A stretch of DNA of 64,000 nt, taken from Xylaria sp. FL1777 (Eukaryota > Ascomycota > Sordariomycetes > Xylariales > Xylariaceae). The DNA lies in NCBI GenBank assembly GCA_022578965.1, contig MU400552.1, positions 279,119-343,118 of the forward strand, in the 5' to 3' direction. The stretch's first letter is position 1, and each line of letters begins with the position of its first letter. This document shows, one piece after another, positions 34,354 to 45,226 of this stretch. The notes beneath the pieces were generated by a model, which worked only from the letters and a program-made list of their open reading frames with translations, was not told the origin of the DNA and ran no database searches. A program made the translations under genes and the position numbers.

Positions 34354-34876
34354 CACGTCGCTGAGGCTTAGGAATGAATTTAATTGTAAGGAGTTTTAGA
34401 ATGGAGGTTGCCCTGGTTTGATGCCGGAGCTACAATACTTCGAGCGTATCGTAGACCTACGATAGTTAGCAAGGGTTCAAGTCTGACAGCCACATACATA
34501 GAGTGTCTCAAATGACCACACATATTTAAGTATGTAAGATTTGGAAGCTCTCGGTGATGCATTGGGGTATCGGTATAGTGGTAAATAAGCTATACCGATC
34601 CTGACAGCACGATTTAGATAGGCGCACTTCAGCTGTTGCCGCGGGCAAATAGCCAAAATCATAGTGCCTTACTCAGCCACTCTTGGCACATTGCGTGTTT
34701 CCATTGAATAGATATAGATAGATCGTATGATGGAGGCCTCTTGTAGATTATAGGTAGATTCAGCAGGCTCTTCTAAGCTATTAGCTGCGAGACGTGTCTT
34801 GAAGCTTAATTGAGTACGTTGTGTCCCTGTCCAACTATTAATTCCAAGTTGGAGATTGAATCCAACCCCCTAAAAG
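34354..34876. promoter_or_regulatory. shared divergent promoter region
   Basis: 523 bases between the start codons of the DUF1399 gene and the glycine-rich-tailed gene. No gene is seen within. The head-to-head layout allows co-regulation, but no specific site is identified. Confidence 0.4.
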
Positions 34877-37796
34877 ATGCGGAATGCTCGCTTTTCATTG
34901 GCTGCGAGGCTCCTGAGCAACAGCAAACATTCGGTTTCCGGTGACATTACCAAAGCTGAAAATTTACCTTGGGCCTTGATCGGCGATGCAAAAGACTGTT
35001 TATTCAATGAGCTCGAGAAGTTGTATTGGATTGGAATAAAACAAGAGCTTGAATCGGTTTTGTGCACGCTGAGGGCTTGGCAAGCACCTCAATACCAAAA
35101 CATTAGCCTTGAAGATGAATCCGACAGTTTTGTGCATGGTTTTGATACCTTTATCGACCAAGTTAGTGAGGCAAGCCGTGCCTTCGCTGACGAAGTGGCG
35201 AAATGGAAGAACCGGGATGGTGAATTTGCAACAGAGAGTTATCTCGAAGCACTCCAGCGGAGCGCGCAAGATATAGCGTCAGATCAGAAGAGCACACAAA
35301 TCAAGACTGCGATTCGGCAAGCCATAGAGAGTCGACCTAACGAAGAAATTTCCCGACGTCGCACTAGACTACTTCTTCAGGCAGTTGGCTTTCTGGATAT
35401 TGAGAAGCTGGTTGAGCACCGGCCGCCGTTGGACGAGTTATCATTCTGGAAGAGACCTGCAATTCCGCAACTCAGACTCGACACCGTTAGTAAAAGTGGC
35501 ATACCTATACTAGCGCCTTTGCGATGCTCTTCTTGTTCAAATATAATTCGAGGCAGTATGTATCGCCGAACTACCCTCAATGAAGACCCAAAAGAAAGGG
35601 AAGCGGAAGATGTTTGCGAAGACTGCTATCGCGAGAAGTTCCTCGGGACCCTCGGATTTGCGAAGACCTATAAACACAGCATTCTCCGCGAAGCTATTAG
35701 TCCTCGAATCAGTCGGCAAATATGTTTCTGCGACGAAGTGCCGCATCGCGATGCCTCAGGAAAACCTCTTAGTTTGTTTCCCGTCGATAAAGCTACTAAA
35801 CATCTCAGAGCTCCGGGACCAGGATTAGTCGAGTGTGGCTTACTAAAACTCCCAGAGATTGTAGCCGAGGCGAAATACGACGGCATGCAAACTCTCGCCT
35901 CAAAGAAGAAGCCAAAGCATAACAAGCTTCTAGCGGATGAGAAGAGAGAAGATAAAGAACGTGAGGTATTAAAGTCAAAGAAAAGCCAGAAGCAGCAGCA
36001 ACGAAAAATAGTCACACAGAAAAGCCAGAATGCCCCGGAGAGGACTACGGAGACCGGGACAGCCGTGGCAGTAGCAGAAGCCGAAGCTGACGAAGACGTC
36101 CCGTTCTTCTTGAAGCGCTATACTGAAAATTATCCATTTGGTAATGTCCATATGGCACTACGACTTGGGCCCTTAGTTTTGGAGAATGGTGTTGCTCAGT
36201 GAGGCCACTTATACTTTGGGAAATGAACACAACTAATAAGTAAATAGTACGAAACGTGGTGCTCTGATTAGTCTACGAGATAGCCTCGTGCTTCATTCAC
36301 CACCCTTCAACGAGGTAACTAAAAGCCTGGCTTTAAGTGAAGGCAACACTCGACAGTTGTGGTGGCAAAATCGACCTCCAGGACGCCCAAAGCGCTTTAA
36401 GTCTATTATGAAGCAAGTTATTGGTTCACCCTTTACTGGGCTCGAACCAGGAGATGCTCCTCTCGAGAACTGTATCATCGACAGTCTTATATCCGCTAGC
36501 CATATTGGTTTCGACGACCCTGGACTCAGTTACCGGGACCGCCAGAAATGGATAGACAAGCTAATAGCACCGATCATAGAGGACCTAAAGGCCTTGATTG
36601 GAGTCCGGGTGTCTATTTACATAGAGAGCATTGCTTCACGATTGCTAGATCCGCAAACGAGACTAACATGGAGCCCAACTAGCAACAACTGCCAGAATTT
36701 TTGCGATTCTACCATAGACCTTGATACTTTCGGATCTCTTATCGCCGAAAAGCACGAGCAGACCCAATCTCCTTTATACCTTATGAGCTTTGTTTGCCGC
36801 CCTGCAGGCTATAATAAGCCCAAAATAAAGTCTAAATTTGATGTTCCACGCGGTCTTACAGAAGAGTACCTCCTCCGGTTTCGGTACGGCCGCCACGACG
36901 ATGCTGATATCGTCGATACACTGCAAGAATATTGGTACGATTGGGCTGCCTTCGGGAGAAATCTGTACCGATACCAAGACCTTTTCCCCTGGGATTGCAC
37001 GGAGGCTTTTGGTCGATATCCTGTGACTTGTGGCGACTGCAACTTGGCGAAACACGTATGGGCATTCCCGTTTGATTCATGGTCGATCTTAGCTTTACAC
37101 TTGACTAGGGACCGATCCAATTATCCACCTAGTGGCGTGAACAGGGCGGCCATCATATCCGATGAGGATTGGGCGAGGAATAGGTTATTAGTTCTTACGG
37201 CACAAGAAAAACTCACAACGGCCGCCACTGAAATGGCAAAGAATGCTTTGTTTCGGAAAAGTACTGCCTGGCTACACCAACAACCTCAGCCAGCTCTAGA
37301 CAGACTCAAGCTAGGTGGCATCCATCGCGCACAACCGTTCAGCCACTACTACGACCAGGGCAAGTATCACCATTACTTCACCGCCTCCTGGGCACACTTA
37401 AAGCTTGAGGACCAGATCACGGAATATGAATTACTTCGAGACGGCAGAGTGAAGCTTCCAGACGTGGAATACGCGGCACAGCTATACTCAGGTCATCAGG
37501 TTGAACTTGACTGGCCAATGCTCGATAGCGGCATCGGCGACGGATTTGCGCCCTTTTCAGAGGCGACTGTCGCTGATTCTGGGCTCGGTATGGCGGCTCC
37601 AGCGGCTATGGATGCTGCTGATGCGAATTGCGGATCTGGCTGTGGAACCAGTGGGTGTTCGGCAGGGGCAGACGGCTCCGGCGGCGATGGTGGAGGAGAC
37701 GGAGGTGGAGGAGATGGCGGAGGAGATGGTGGAGGGGGAGATGGCGGAGGGGGGGATGGTGGAGGCTGTGGTGGTTGTGGAGGTTGCGGAGGTTAA
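34877..37796 (+). CDS. large fungal protein with Cys4-type motif and glycine/cysteine-rich tail
   Basis: Exons 34877-36198 and 36248-37796, one 49-base intron, 956 residues. The N-terminal 430 residues are mostly helical and charged, with a CSSCSNIIRG...CEDCYREKF cysteine pattern (possible zinc site) at about residues 218-252 and a Lys/Gln-rich coiled segment near 345-385. The central part (QLWWQNRPPGRPKRFKSIMK, then PLYLMSFVCRPAGYNKPK and RFRYGRHDDADI) is conserved-looking but unknown to me. The last 40 or so residues are almost pure Gly/Asp then Gly/Cys (GGDGGGDGGGG...CGGCGGCGG). This is the kind of tail usually carried by GRDP/DUF1399 proteins, one of which is its divergent neighbour. A functional link between the two is an inference from gene order and the tail. 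Confidence 0.75.
37680..37793 (+). repeat. GGN/GAY codon repeat encoding the Gly-rich tail
   Basis: Tandem GGA/GGC/GGT codons interrupted by GAT/GAC, then TGT/TGC. It is imperfect at the base level but regular at the protein level (GGGGD units, then CGG units). It is likely prone to length variation. Confidence 0.8.
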
Positions 37797-37922
37797 GTAG
37801 CTTGAGTGTCTTGATTTTCCATGTAATGATTATGTTTAGAGTGATGGATCATATTAAACTTTTTACATCTAATGAAGCCCCCCTGTGTCTTGAAGTAATT
37901 CAAAATGTGATCATAATTATAT

Positions 37923-39555
37923 CTAATAGCTAATTCTACGCTTCTCTGTTTTCTCGCTCCAGCCCAAGTGACAACTGCTTCTGCATTCCCTTTTACAGGT
38001 TGTGCAAACCCACCACCTTGGCCCCGTTCGTTGTAGTGACTCCGAACATATTGAGCATGACAACGGCTGCTGCATCAAGTTCAAGTACGTCGCTTGATCA
38101 CGACTCTCTTTAAGAGCCAAAACTTCATCCCTTGTCATAACATGGCAGTCTCTGCAGACAAGACGTTCAGCCGGGAAATTGGTCTGGCCCCCATAAGAAT
38201 AAATATAACCCTTCTTCCGACCATCATTGCAACCACAAGGGCGCCTCATATCATAGCCATTCGAGAGTGTCTTGTAGTAGCACCTCGAGCATGCGGTAGC
38301 GCAAAGAGATATGTGGAACGAAACTGTAGACTTCGGACATAGTTGCGATTTGCTACAGTCCTTTGCCATGACTCCTAGTTAGCTTTTAGATCACCAATTG
38401 AAGAATTGATAGTTTCTTACGGTGCAAATTTGAATTCCGCAAGCCCAACAATCGGACTTCTTATTTCCCCAACAGCTATAGTACCTCAGCTGCCTCTCTT
38501 CCAAGGTAGACCTCTTCTGCTGCGGAAATAAAGCTTCATGGATTCGTTTTGATGTCAAGCTTAAGTTAACAACATCCACATAATGCAACTGCTGTACGAT
38601 TCTCTCAACTAATTCATGAGACAACAAAGCAGGCAGTCCTTTCACTTGGGTCTCTGTGTTGCGGGGTAAGAGACTGTAACCATCTGGAAGCTTGTGCTGT
38701 GTTCCGAAGCCTTTGTGAGAAAACCAGCGTCCCGTATACCGCCGAGCAAAGAATAAACTGTTTTGCACGCTCGCCGGTATAATATATTTAATAGGTCGAA
38801 TGGGCGAGAGAAGACAATTCGCAGAGAACCCGTCTCTATCGTAGGAAGATCGGTAATCAAAACTCCGCCGCGAAGAAGACCCGATAAGAATATTCGCGGT
38901 TGCCGAAGTCGCATACAGAATACTATATCAATATAAATTGAGTCTATGCTGTCCGCCAAAGATTAAATGCTAAGTTCTGTATTTCGGAGTACTTACGCCA
39001 CTACGAGACCAACATACCACTTCGCATAATACTCTTGGCATGTCCATTCGCCGGTAGGGTCATCTTCAACCCCAATCTCGGCCACGCGTCGGAAAAACAC
39101 GAGGTTTGAACTAGGAGTAGCGTTTGGCCTAAGCTGTGCACATTGGGCATGAGTGAAGCCGATATAACTCGCTTCTATGGCAAGTGAGGTGACGAGGAAT
39201 CCTGTAATGACAGCATCCACAACGCCAAGAAGGACGAGTCCTGCACCTTCGGTTTTGATTGTGGGAATCCACAAGAAGAAATTCCAGAGGAAGCCGATGA
39301 TACCCTTTATACGATAACGACGAGTTAGCAATACGGGACACGATGTGTTTGTTCAGTTCACGGGGTACCTAATATACGCACAAGTGGTCCAGAAAACACT
39401 TCCCCAATAAGGACTTTTGAGCCCAAGGGAGGAGCTAGGAGAACTTCTTGGTGGTCTTTGATAAACGTAAAACTGCTGACTCCCTTGAAAGCATAGTAAC
39501 CAAATGGAAGATGGCAAAGGAAGCGGATAGTAGCAGAAATAGCTCCTTCGCCCAT
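37923..39555 (-). CDS. membrane-anchored F-box and cysteine-rich protein (model uncertain)
   Basis: Proposed exons 39555-39382, 39304-38997, 38922-38421 and 38360-37923 join in frame to 473 residues (introns 77, 74 and 60 bases). The N-terminal third has hydrophobic segments (GFLWNFFLWIPTI, LVLLGVVDAVITGFLVTSLA, KWYVGLVVAILYATSATANI). An F-box-like block follows (LPALLSHELVERIVQQLHYV, then NLSLTSKRIHEALF), then clustered cysteines (CWACGIQICTDC, SRCYY, RRPCGCND, LVCRDC, LSCSICSES, WVCTTCKREC) that look like zinc-binding ribbons. The F-box exon has no internal Met, so a separate F-box gene would need another start. It may still be two fused or mis-joined genes. An F-box suggests SCF ubiquitin-ligase recruitment, but the membrane part is unusual. 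Confidence 0.5.
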
Positions 39556-40125
39556 GGTGCGCCCAGCTATTAGCTGCTTTGCCTTAGACCGCGTCTGACT
39601 GTCACTAAGTTCGATAGATTGTGAATATTGTTGCAGTTCAATTGCAGTTCCCGACCTCAGAGGAAGGGCTCTCTATCAGTAAATCAAAATATTATATAAT
39701 GATATAAAAATAAATCAGATCACTTGTGATTCTCAGTTTAAGTCACAGAGCCAGCGAGGCAGACTCAGCCCACACAAGCTAACCAGCCAGCTGATCTAGC
39801 TAGCTTGGCAGCGCAGCTTGATCCAAATCGTAGACCGAGCAGCACAGCCGAGCTGACACTTATACATGCTACGGACCCCTGCTATCCCCGCCTTCAAACA
39901 TGTGAGTGGAATAATATCTAGACAGGGCGTGGCACCATAGTGTGGCGTACTCCGCCTTGGTACGAACACATCATTTCGTTCAAGGCTCATTGGTGCCTAG
40001 CTGTTGTTCGCCTTAACAGCTACTTCATTCCGATTCCTAATACACCAAACAACCGACGAAGACTTCCTTTTAACTGGTTTCTATATACTTAGAGTAAATT
40101 GCACTGCATCGTTACATCATTTCGC
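39556..40125. other. divergent intergenic region
   Basis: This lies between the start codons of the F-box model and the lipase gene. A run of GCTAGCTTGG-type short palindromes occurs near 39,780-39,830. Nothing else is seen. Confidence 0.45.
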
Positions 40126-41703
40126 ATGCCGCGTTTTTGGAGCATAGTTAGGCAAAAGCCGGTTCGAGCTAGTGCCGCTACCGGTTTACATACGTCTGCT
40201 GCTTTCCCAACGGCTGGTGCTACATCATTAGATAACTCGCAAGGCGCCTCTCAAGCCGTAGCGGAGCTTCTAGATAGCCTAGATGCTGCTTTAGCCCAAG
40301 TTTCTATCGAAGGTAGGAGCACACATGCTTCGATCTTGTCCCATTCCGCTAATGACCCATAGATGACCCTACAATCCAGCTTACAGCTCAGCTTGAGCAA
40401 CTTGACCGGAATGCTAGTAGTTACGCGAACTCTTCGTTAGATTTCTGTAGCTCAAAGAAATCTTGGGAATGGTAAGATGTCACCCGCTAGCTTTGCTGCT
40501 CGATCTAATGGGGTGTTTATAGTACAGCTGACATGGCAAATTTGATCAAGAAAGCTTGGGTATGCGCTGAAACAGTATACGAGCGGAATATTACAACTCC
40601 ATCAGAAGAATTGAAAGGTTCGGGTCTCAACATCGAGTGGTATTTGCCAAGTTCTCTGAATGGCAACATAAAAGCAACAACGTTGACGACTTTCATTGAG
40701 CCGCCATCGTATGGCCCTGGTAATAAGCCTACGACTTATCTAGTCATCGCAGTGCGCGGGTCTGCTAGTACTGTTGATCAATTAGTGAATCTGAACGGAG
40801 AGCCCAGAGATGCAAGCCTTCTCTTCGTAAGTCTTCAGTTCCCCGAAACAGTTCAACATCTCACTTCATCCTAGAAACACGTAGATCAATCTTCTAGCTC
40901 GCGAGATCAGATCCCAGTTTTTCAAGCTCATGCAGGGTTCCTGAATTCTGCCAGAGAGCTATTAGCCCCAGTGTCCGCACAAATTGAAAAGCAGCTCAGC
41001 AAGGATCAGAAATTCAATATCCTATTCACCGGCCATTCGGCAGGTGGTGCAGTGGCTGCGTTGCTGCATCTAGCCTTAAGGGTAAAGTTTGCGGATGTTC
41101 GTAAGTCAATAATCTCTGTCCATAAGCAGAAGCTTTCCCATTTATACGATCATCACGATTAATCATTGGTACTTGTCATGTGATATAGCGTCTTCTTGTA
41201 TAACATTCGGTAGCCCTCCAATTGCGAAACTCATAGCTGAAGAAGATAAAGTTGCACTTGATCGGATCATGATGCAAGCTCCAATCCTTAACATTGTCAA
41301 TGAGTACGACTTAGTGTCACGACTTGACGGGGGATATATTCGGTCCATCATACAGCTCTACAATTCATGCCCCCCGAATTACATTACAAGAAGCCTATAT
41401 ACCGCTGAAGAAACCGTACAGAAGCGGTGGCCCCTACCACCCCCTGATCTTCAGCATCTTGGCTCCATAGTTGTCTTGAAGACCGAGTTGCCCGATCTAC
41501 AACTACATATTACAAAGCCATCGGAAGCTAAGACTAGGGTTACAGCTTGGAGTATACCCCCAGAGAGCATATCAGAGCTGGTTTTCTGTCAATTACAGGT
41601 TCATAAAAGAACGTATTATCGGGAGAAGATAGAACAGCTGGCGGATAGTAACTGTGACGGCACCACTTCCACAACGCGGGCTTCAAATACGCCAGCCACG
41701 TGA
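40126..41703 (+). CDS. class-3 lipase-like alpha/beta hydrolase
   Basis: Exons 40126-40312, 40363-40471, 40523-40826, 40875-41100 and 41189-41703 (introns 50, 51, 48 and 88 bases) give 446 residues. Lipase_3 landmarks: TTYLVIAVRGSAS (oxyanion-hole region), FQAHAGFLNSARELL, the nucleophile elbow NILFTGHSAGGAVAALLHLA with Ser255, CITFGSPPIAKL after the fourth splice, and ILNIVNEYDLVSRL, which supplies the expected Asp. A catalytic His is not certain from reading alone. The N-terminus has no clear signal peptide (MPRFWSIVRQKPVRASAATG could be a presequence), so the enzyme may be intracellular. Expected role: hydrolysis of acyl esters. The natural lipid is unknown. The first ATG is 40126. Confidence 0.85.
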
Positions 41704-42905
41704 GTGCGACCGCATTCTCAGCATGATCCAAAACTGCCTGTGCTGAGAACAGAGGCTACTTCGATGTTTTTGGGCAAATGGTTTGTGTGCCTGCTCTCTC
41801 GTGTAGGGAAAGGTGCTGTGCATAGTCAGGGGTATCCAATCATACACTAGAAGAGAAGTTATCAATATCTATCAAGAACTCAAGTTCACATAATCTAAAA
41901 AATAGAATCACATGAATTCTTTTTGATAATCAAATTGAATCATAAGATACTACTCTGTTTATATGTATCAGCTCCCTCTATTAGGGGTACTAGTAAAGTA
42001 CCCATAAGCGCAATGTTGCAATATACTAAGCGCCTTCATCATAAGCCGAGAGAAATATCACTTACTACCCCGACAGCCGCCATCGTGCCGCATATATGCA
42101 GGATAGATGCATATGTTCGCAGCCCTTTCCTTTCTCACAATAAAGTTCGTGATGTTGACGCATAGCTTCGAGGGTAATTTTGTGTCTTAGTCGCTTTGCC
42201 AAGTAAACTAGGCATATCTGGTCGCCTGATCTTGTGACCATCCGCAGAACAATCTAATCTATAAACCGCTAGTGAATGCAACACCTGCGGAGCTATCTCA
42301 TTGGAATGCAAAGGTTTCTTTACTCATCCCTTTTCATATTTCTTCTCCATTTTATCAATAGCTTCCCTTCTTACACCGCTAACTCCCAACACTATAACGT
42401 TACTTTATTTTCGATTTTTATTCTATTGAAACCCACATGGGATCTAGAGCACCTAGAAATAAGCATAAACAAGAGCGTTTAGCAGATTGGATTGGGCGCT
42501 CGAAAAAAGCCAAAACTTCCCAATCGAGCAACATTATGGTGACCCGATATGTCGGGTATCGCCTATTGCGGACGGACTAGAGGTTGAAATGCCACACTAT
42601 CTAGGTGCCAGGCGACAGCTAGTCCAGGCAGCGACATAGGTTACACCTGAATAGTAACCACCAAATGAACACCCACAACGCTATCAAGAATCAAGCCCTA
42701 CTCAATATTCTAGATAGTTTATTCAAGACTATCGTCTCAGGCACTAATACTCGAGATCCTTATTCTCTAGACTTAAAGCCAACATACTATAAAAATCCTA
42801 CAAGAATAATAAGCATTCAGCCCTACGCCAAATAAGATCGCCAAGACACTCTCCCTAGTAACCTTGCTCTAGAAAGAGGGGTGACCCCCCAAAAAGCTTG
42901 AATTA

Positions 42906-42982
42906 GTGCTGCCAATAGGATCCGAACTTATACCCATTTCACCTTAAAACCTTAGTAATAGGCTACAACCTTAGGCCAAGCG
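42906..42982 (-). other. degenerate tRNA-like sequence
   Basis: On the minus strand a box-A-like TGGCCTAAGG is followed about 45 bases later by a box-B-like GTTCGGATCC, with GGC/GCC able to pair as a D stem. The acceptor stem does not close convincingly, and a G-to-A change spoils the T stem. It is a mutated tRNA or tRNA-derived SINE relic at best. Confidence 0.25.
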
Positions 42983-44169
42983 TTGTGTAATAGGCGCTAA
43001 ACTCTCACTATAAGGATTAACGAGGTCATTATTATGCATACTTAGCGTTATAACCAAAATGTCCTAACGAAGCATGCAGTCGAGCCATATTCATGCCTAC
43101 AAAATAGTTCCCGATATGTGTCTTAATAATATTATTAATGAAGTTAAATAAAAAAGTCTACTGATGACAAACTTCTCCGCGCCCTATTACTGCGTCAAAA
43201 GATGATTTCTCGTAATCTAAGCAGAGTATGACTTATCACATTTAACTAAGGTTGCAAAGTGGCAAGGTTTCTAGGAAATTGATTTGTTGGAAAGATAAAA
43301 GGTAGTCGACATGGGAACCACGTTAGTGGATAGTAGACACTATCACCCGTATCTTTCTATGAACCTTCAGTACATTGGTATAGGTTTAGGTAACAATAAA
43401 CCTAAACGTAATTATAGATCATTTTAAGCTTAAGAACCAATGCTATTGTGACAGCAGAGTTAAGTAATATACCGGGAACATAGGTGTAAGGTTGCTGAGA
43501 TTGTGTATATTATACCAAGAACAACTGCCTTCCCTAAGGCTATATTTAGTTTTATCTTTGACACGACTAGGCTATAGTGGGTTTGTTTTAACTACAAAGT
43601 AATAGGATTAGTTCTATGATGATATAGATTTAATTACGGCACTGATCCTCGAATGTGATAGTGGGCTATTACTTAAAGGCGGAAGAACTAAACTTTACGG
43701 ACGGCACCGCAATGAATAAGTTATTTATGTTCCGAAATAAGTAAATAGAACATCTCAAAGTATCATTATTATTAAAAAAACAAAAAAAATACCATAGGTA
43801 GTTAAATTAACTTATACCTAGTTTAAAACTAAAAAGATTTCCCCTTAGAAGGTTTTATCTGAATATTTATCTTAGTTCGAATTACTGCTATTTTCGTTTT
43901 TTTTTAACTGTCTTACTACGCAAATACAACTCACAAAATATTCTCACGATGCATTAGCATGTTGCTATCTTAATTCTTGCTGCTTCGGGCTACTTCACTA
44001 AAAGTTCTCCAGATATTACATCCATGCAAGGTAGTTGCCATTTTGTAAGACTATTAGGAATCAGGTGAGGTTACCTCAGACATCGTCTGATCCAAACTAG
44101 TCCTGGAATTGAAATAAGCTGACGATAGTTCTAACAACGTCGAAGAACAATTAATATGAGACCAAAGAA

Positions 44170-44177
44170 TATAAATA
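44170..44177 (+). promoter_or_regulatory. TATA-like element of the effector-like gene
   Basis: TATAAATA about 151 bases upstream of the ATG at 44328, followed by a pyrimidine-rich leader with CA-rich start-like motifs, as is typical of fungal core promoters. Confidence 0.4.
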
Positions 44178-44327
44178 CATGGCAAAGCCCTCATGTTCTT
44201 AAACTCAGTCTTATCTTAAACCATCAGCTACAATATCAGTCAATAACACCTTACTAGTCTTCAAGCATTTTCACCAACCCTACTTGCAACCAAGTTTTCT
44301 CTCAAATCTACCCGAGAATATTTCAAG

Positions 44328-44843
44328 ATGTTTTTCTCCAAGATCGCTCTTCTCCCTGTTGCCGCTACCAGCGGCGTTCTCGCAGCCCCTGAGTTGGACA
44401 AGCGTGGGCCCGAAACTCTGCACTTCGCGGACTGCCAGACATACGTCGCCGTGGACTACTACGCGGATGACGACAACAGCGTCAGATTCCCGGGCAATGA
44501 CAACACCTGCGTCCCAGGCAGCTTTGGAGAAGGCGCTGGGACTCGCAGCTGCGTGTTCCCGACCAACGTCCGACTTACATGGAACCTGATCGCCAACGCA
44601 AGAAATGCTGGCCGGGACGTTGTTGTTGGCACCGCCAACAACGGCTTCAAGACCTTCACCTGCAAGAGAGCCGGGGATCGTGTGCTGTACACTGATGGAA
44701 ACGGCCACCAGTGCAAGGATCTTTACTACTGTCGTCCTGTGAGTATTCTGATTCTCGGCCGCTTTTTTATTCTTTGTGTACAATATTTTATACCTTTTGG
44801 GTTAAGGCTATAGTTAAATTTTCCCTCAAATACAAGCTCTTAA
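44328..44843 (+). CDS. small secreted cysteine-rich protein (effector-like)
   Basis: Exon 1, 44328-44738, encodes 137 residues: a signal peptide MFFSKIALLPVAATSGVLAA, a short propeptide PELDKR with a Lys-Arg (Kex2-type) site, and a mature region of about 110 residues. Six cysteines fall in DCQTY, NTCVPG, RSCVF, FTCKR and HQCKDLYYCRP. The donor GTGAGT at 44739 is strong. A plausible second exon, 44814-44843, adds nine residues and a stop. Read-through would instead add a hydrophobic tail. Size, leader, processing site and cysteines match secreted effectors or antimicrobial proteins, but I recognise no named family. The gene ends about 150 bases from the target duplication of the retrotransposon. 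Confidence 0.65.
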
Positions 44844-44994
44844 CTAATTGTGATATAGTAATTTCTTTGTCGCAATGTCTTAGCACCTATCTTTCAGCAT
44901 TGTTTGTAGGGATAATAGGGGCTCCGTTGGGTTATGCAGTCTAGGTTATCACCGCTCGAGGTTTTTCTCCTAGGAACTGTTTCTCAGATGTTCT

Positions 44995-44999
44995 GTATC
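44995..44999. repeat. target-site duplication, left copy
   Basis: GTATC directly before the left LTR. The identical five bases follow the right LTR. Confidence 0.85.
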
Positions 45000-45208
45000 T
45001 GTTAGGTCACATGACCTAGCACCTAGCCCATAGCCCTACAATATGTGTACTATAGCCCACCATTTCGTAGGCCAGACCTTCGGCTAGCCACTTAGCTAGT
45101 CTTATCACACTTTCAGGTTTTAACCATTATAAAATATATAGTATATTAAGCTTTATTTAATGCTAGTACGCTTTTTGCTTTTTGTTAATGCTTTTGCTAT
45201 TTATAATA
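45000..45208 (+). repeat. left (5') LTR, 209 bp
   Basis: Aligns without gaps to 59,903-60,111. By hand count they differ at 38 positions, all transitions. In the first 100 positions the right copy carries the A/T state in 24 of 25 differences; in positions 131-209 the left copy does so in 8 of 10. The outer ends are therefore less mutated than the inner ends. Confidence 0.92.
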
Positions 45209-45226
45209 TAGTAGTTAGCAATTGTT
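45209..45226 (+). other. candidate primer-binding site
   Basis: The sequence starting directly after the LTR is TAGTAGTTAGCAATTG. If the first TAG is a mutated TGG, this is where the complement of a tRNA CCA end is expected. The mutations prevent naming the tRNA. Confidence 0.35.

Larger units (their letters stand above)
41704..44327. other. gene-free AT-leaning interval before the effector-like gene
   Basis: 2.6 kb with no motif-bearing frame. It becomes progressively AT-rich from about 42,300. A tRNA-like relic is visible on the minus strand near 42,906-42,982. The rest looks like decayed DNA. Confidence 0.45.
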
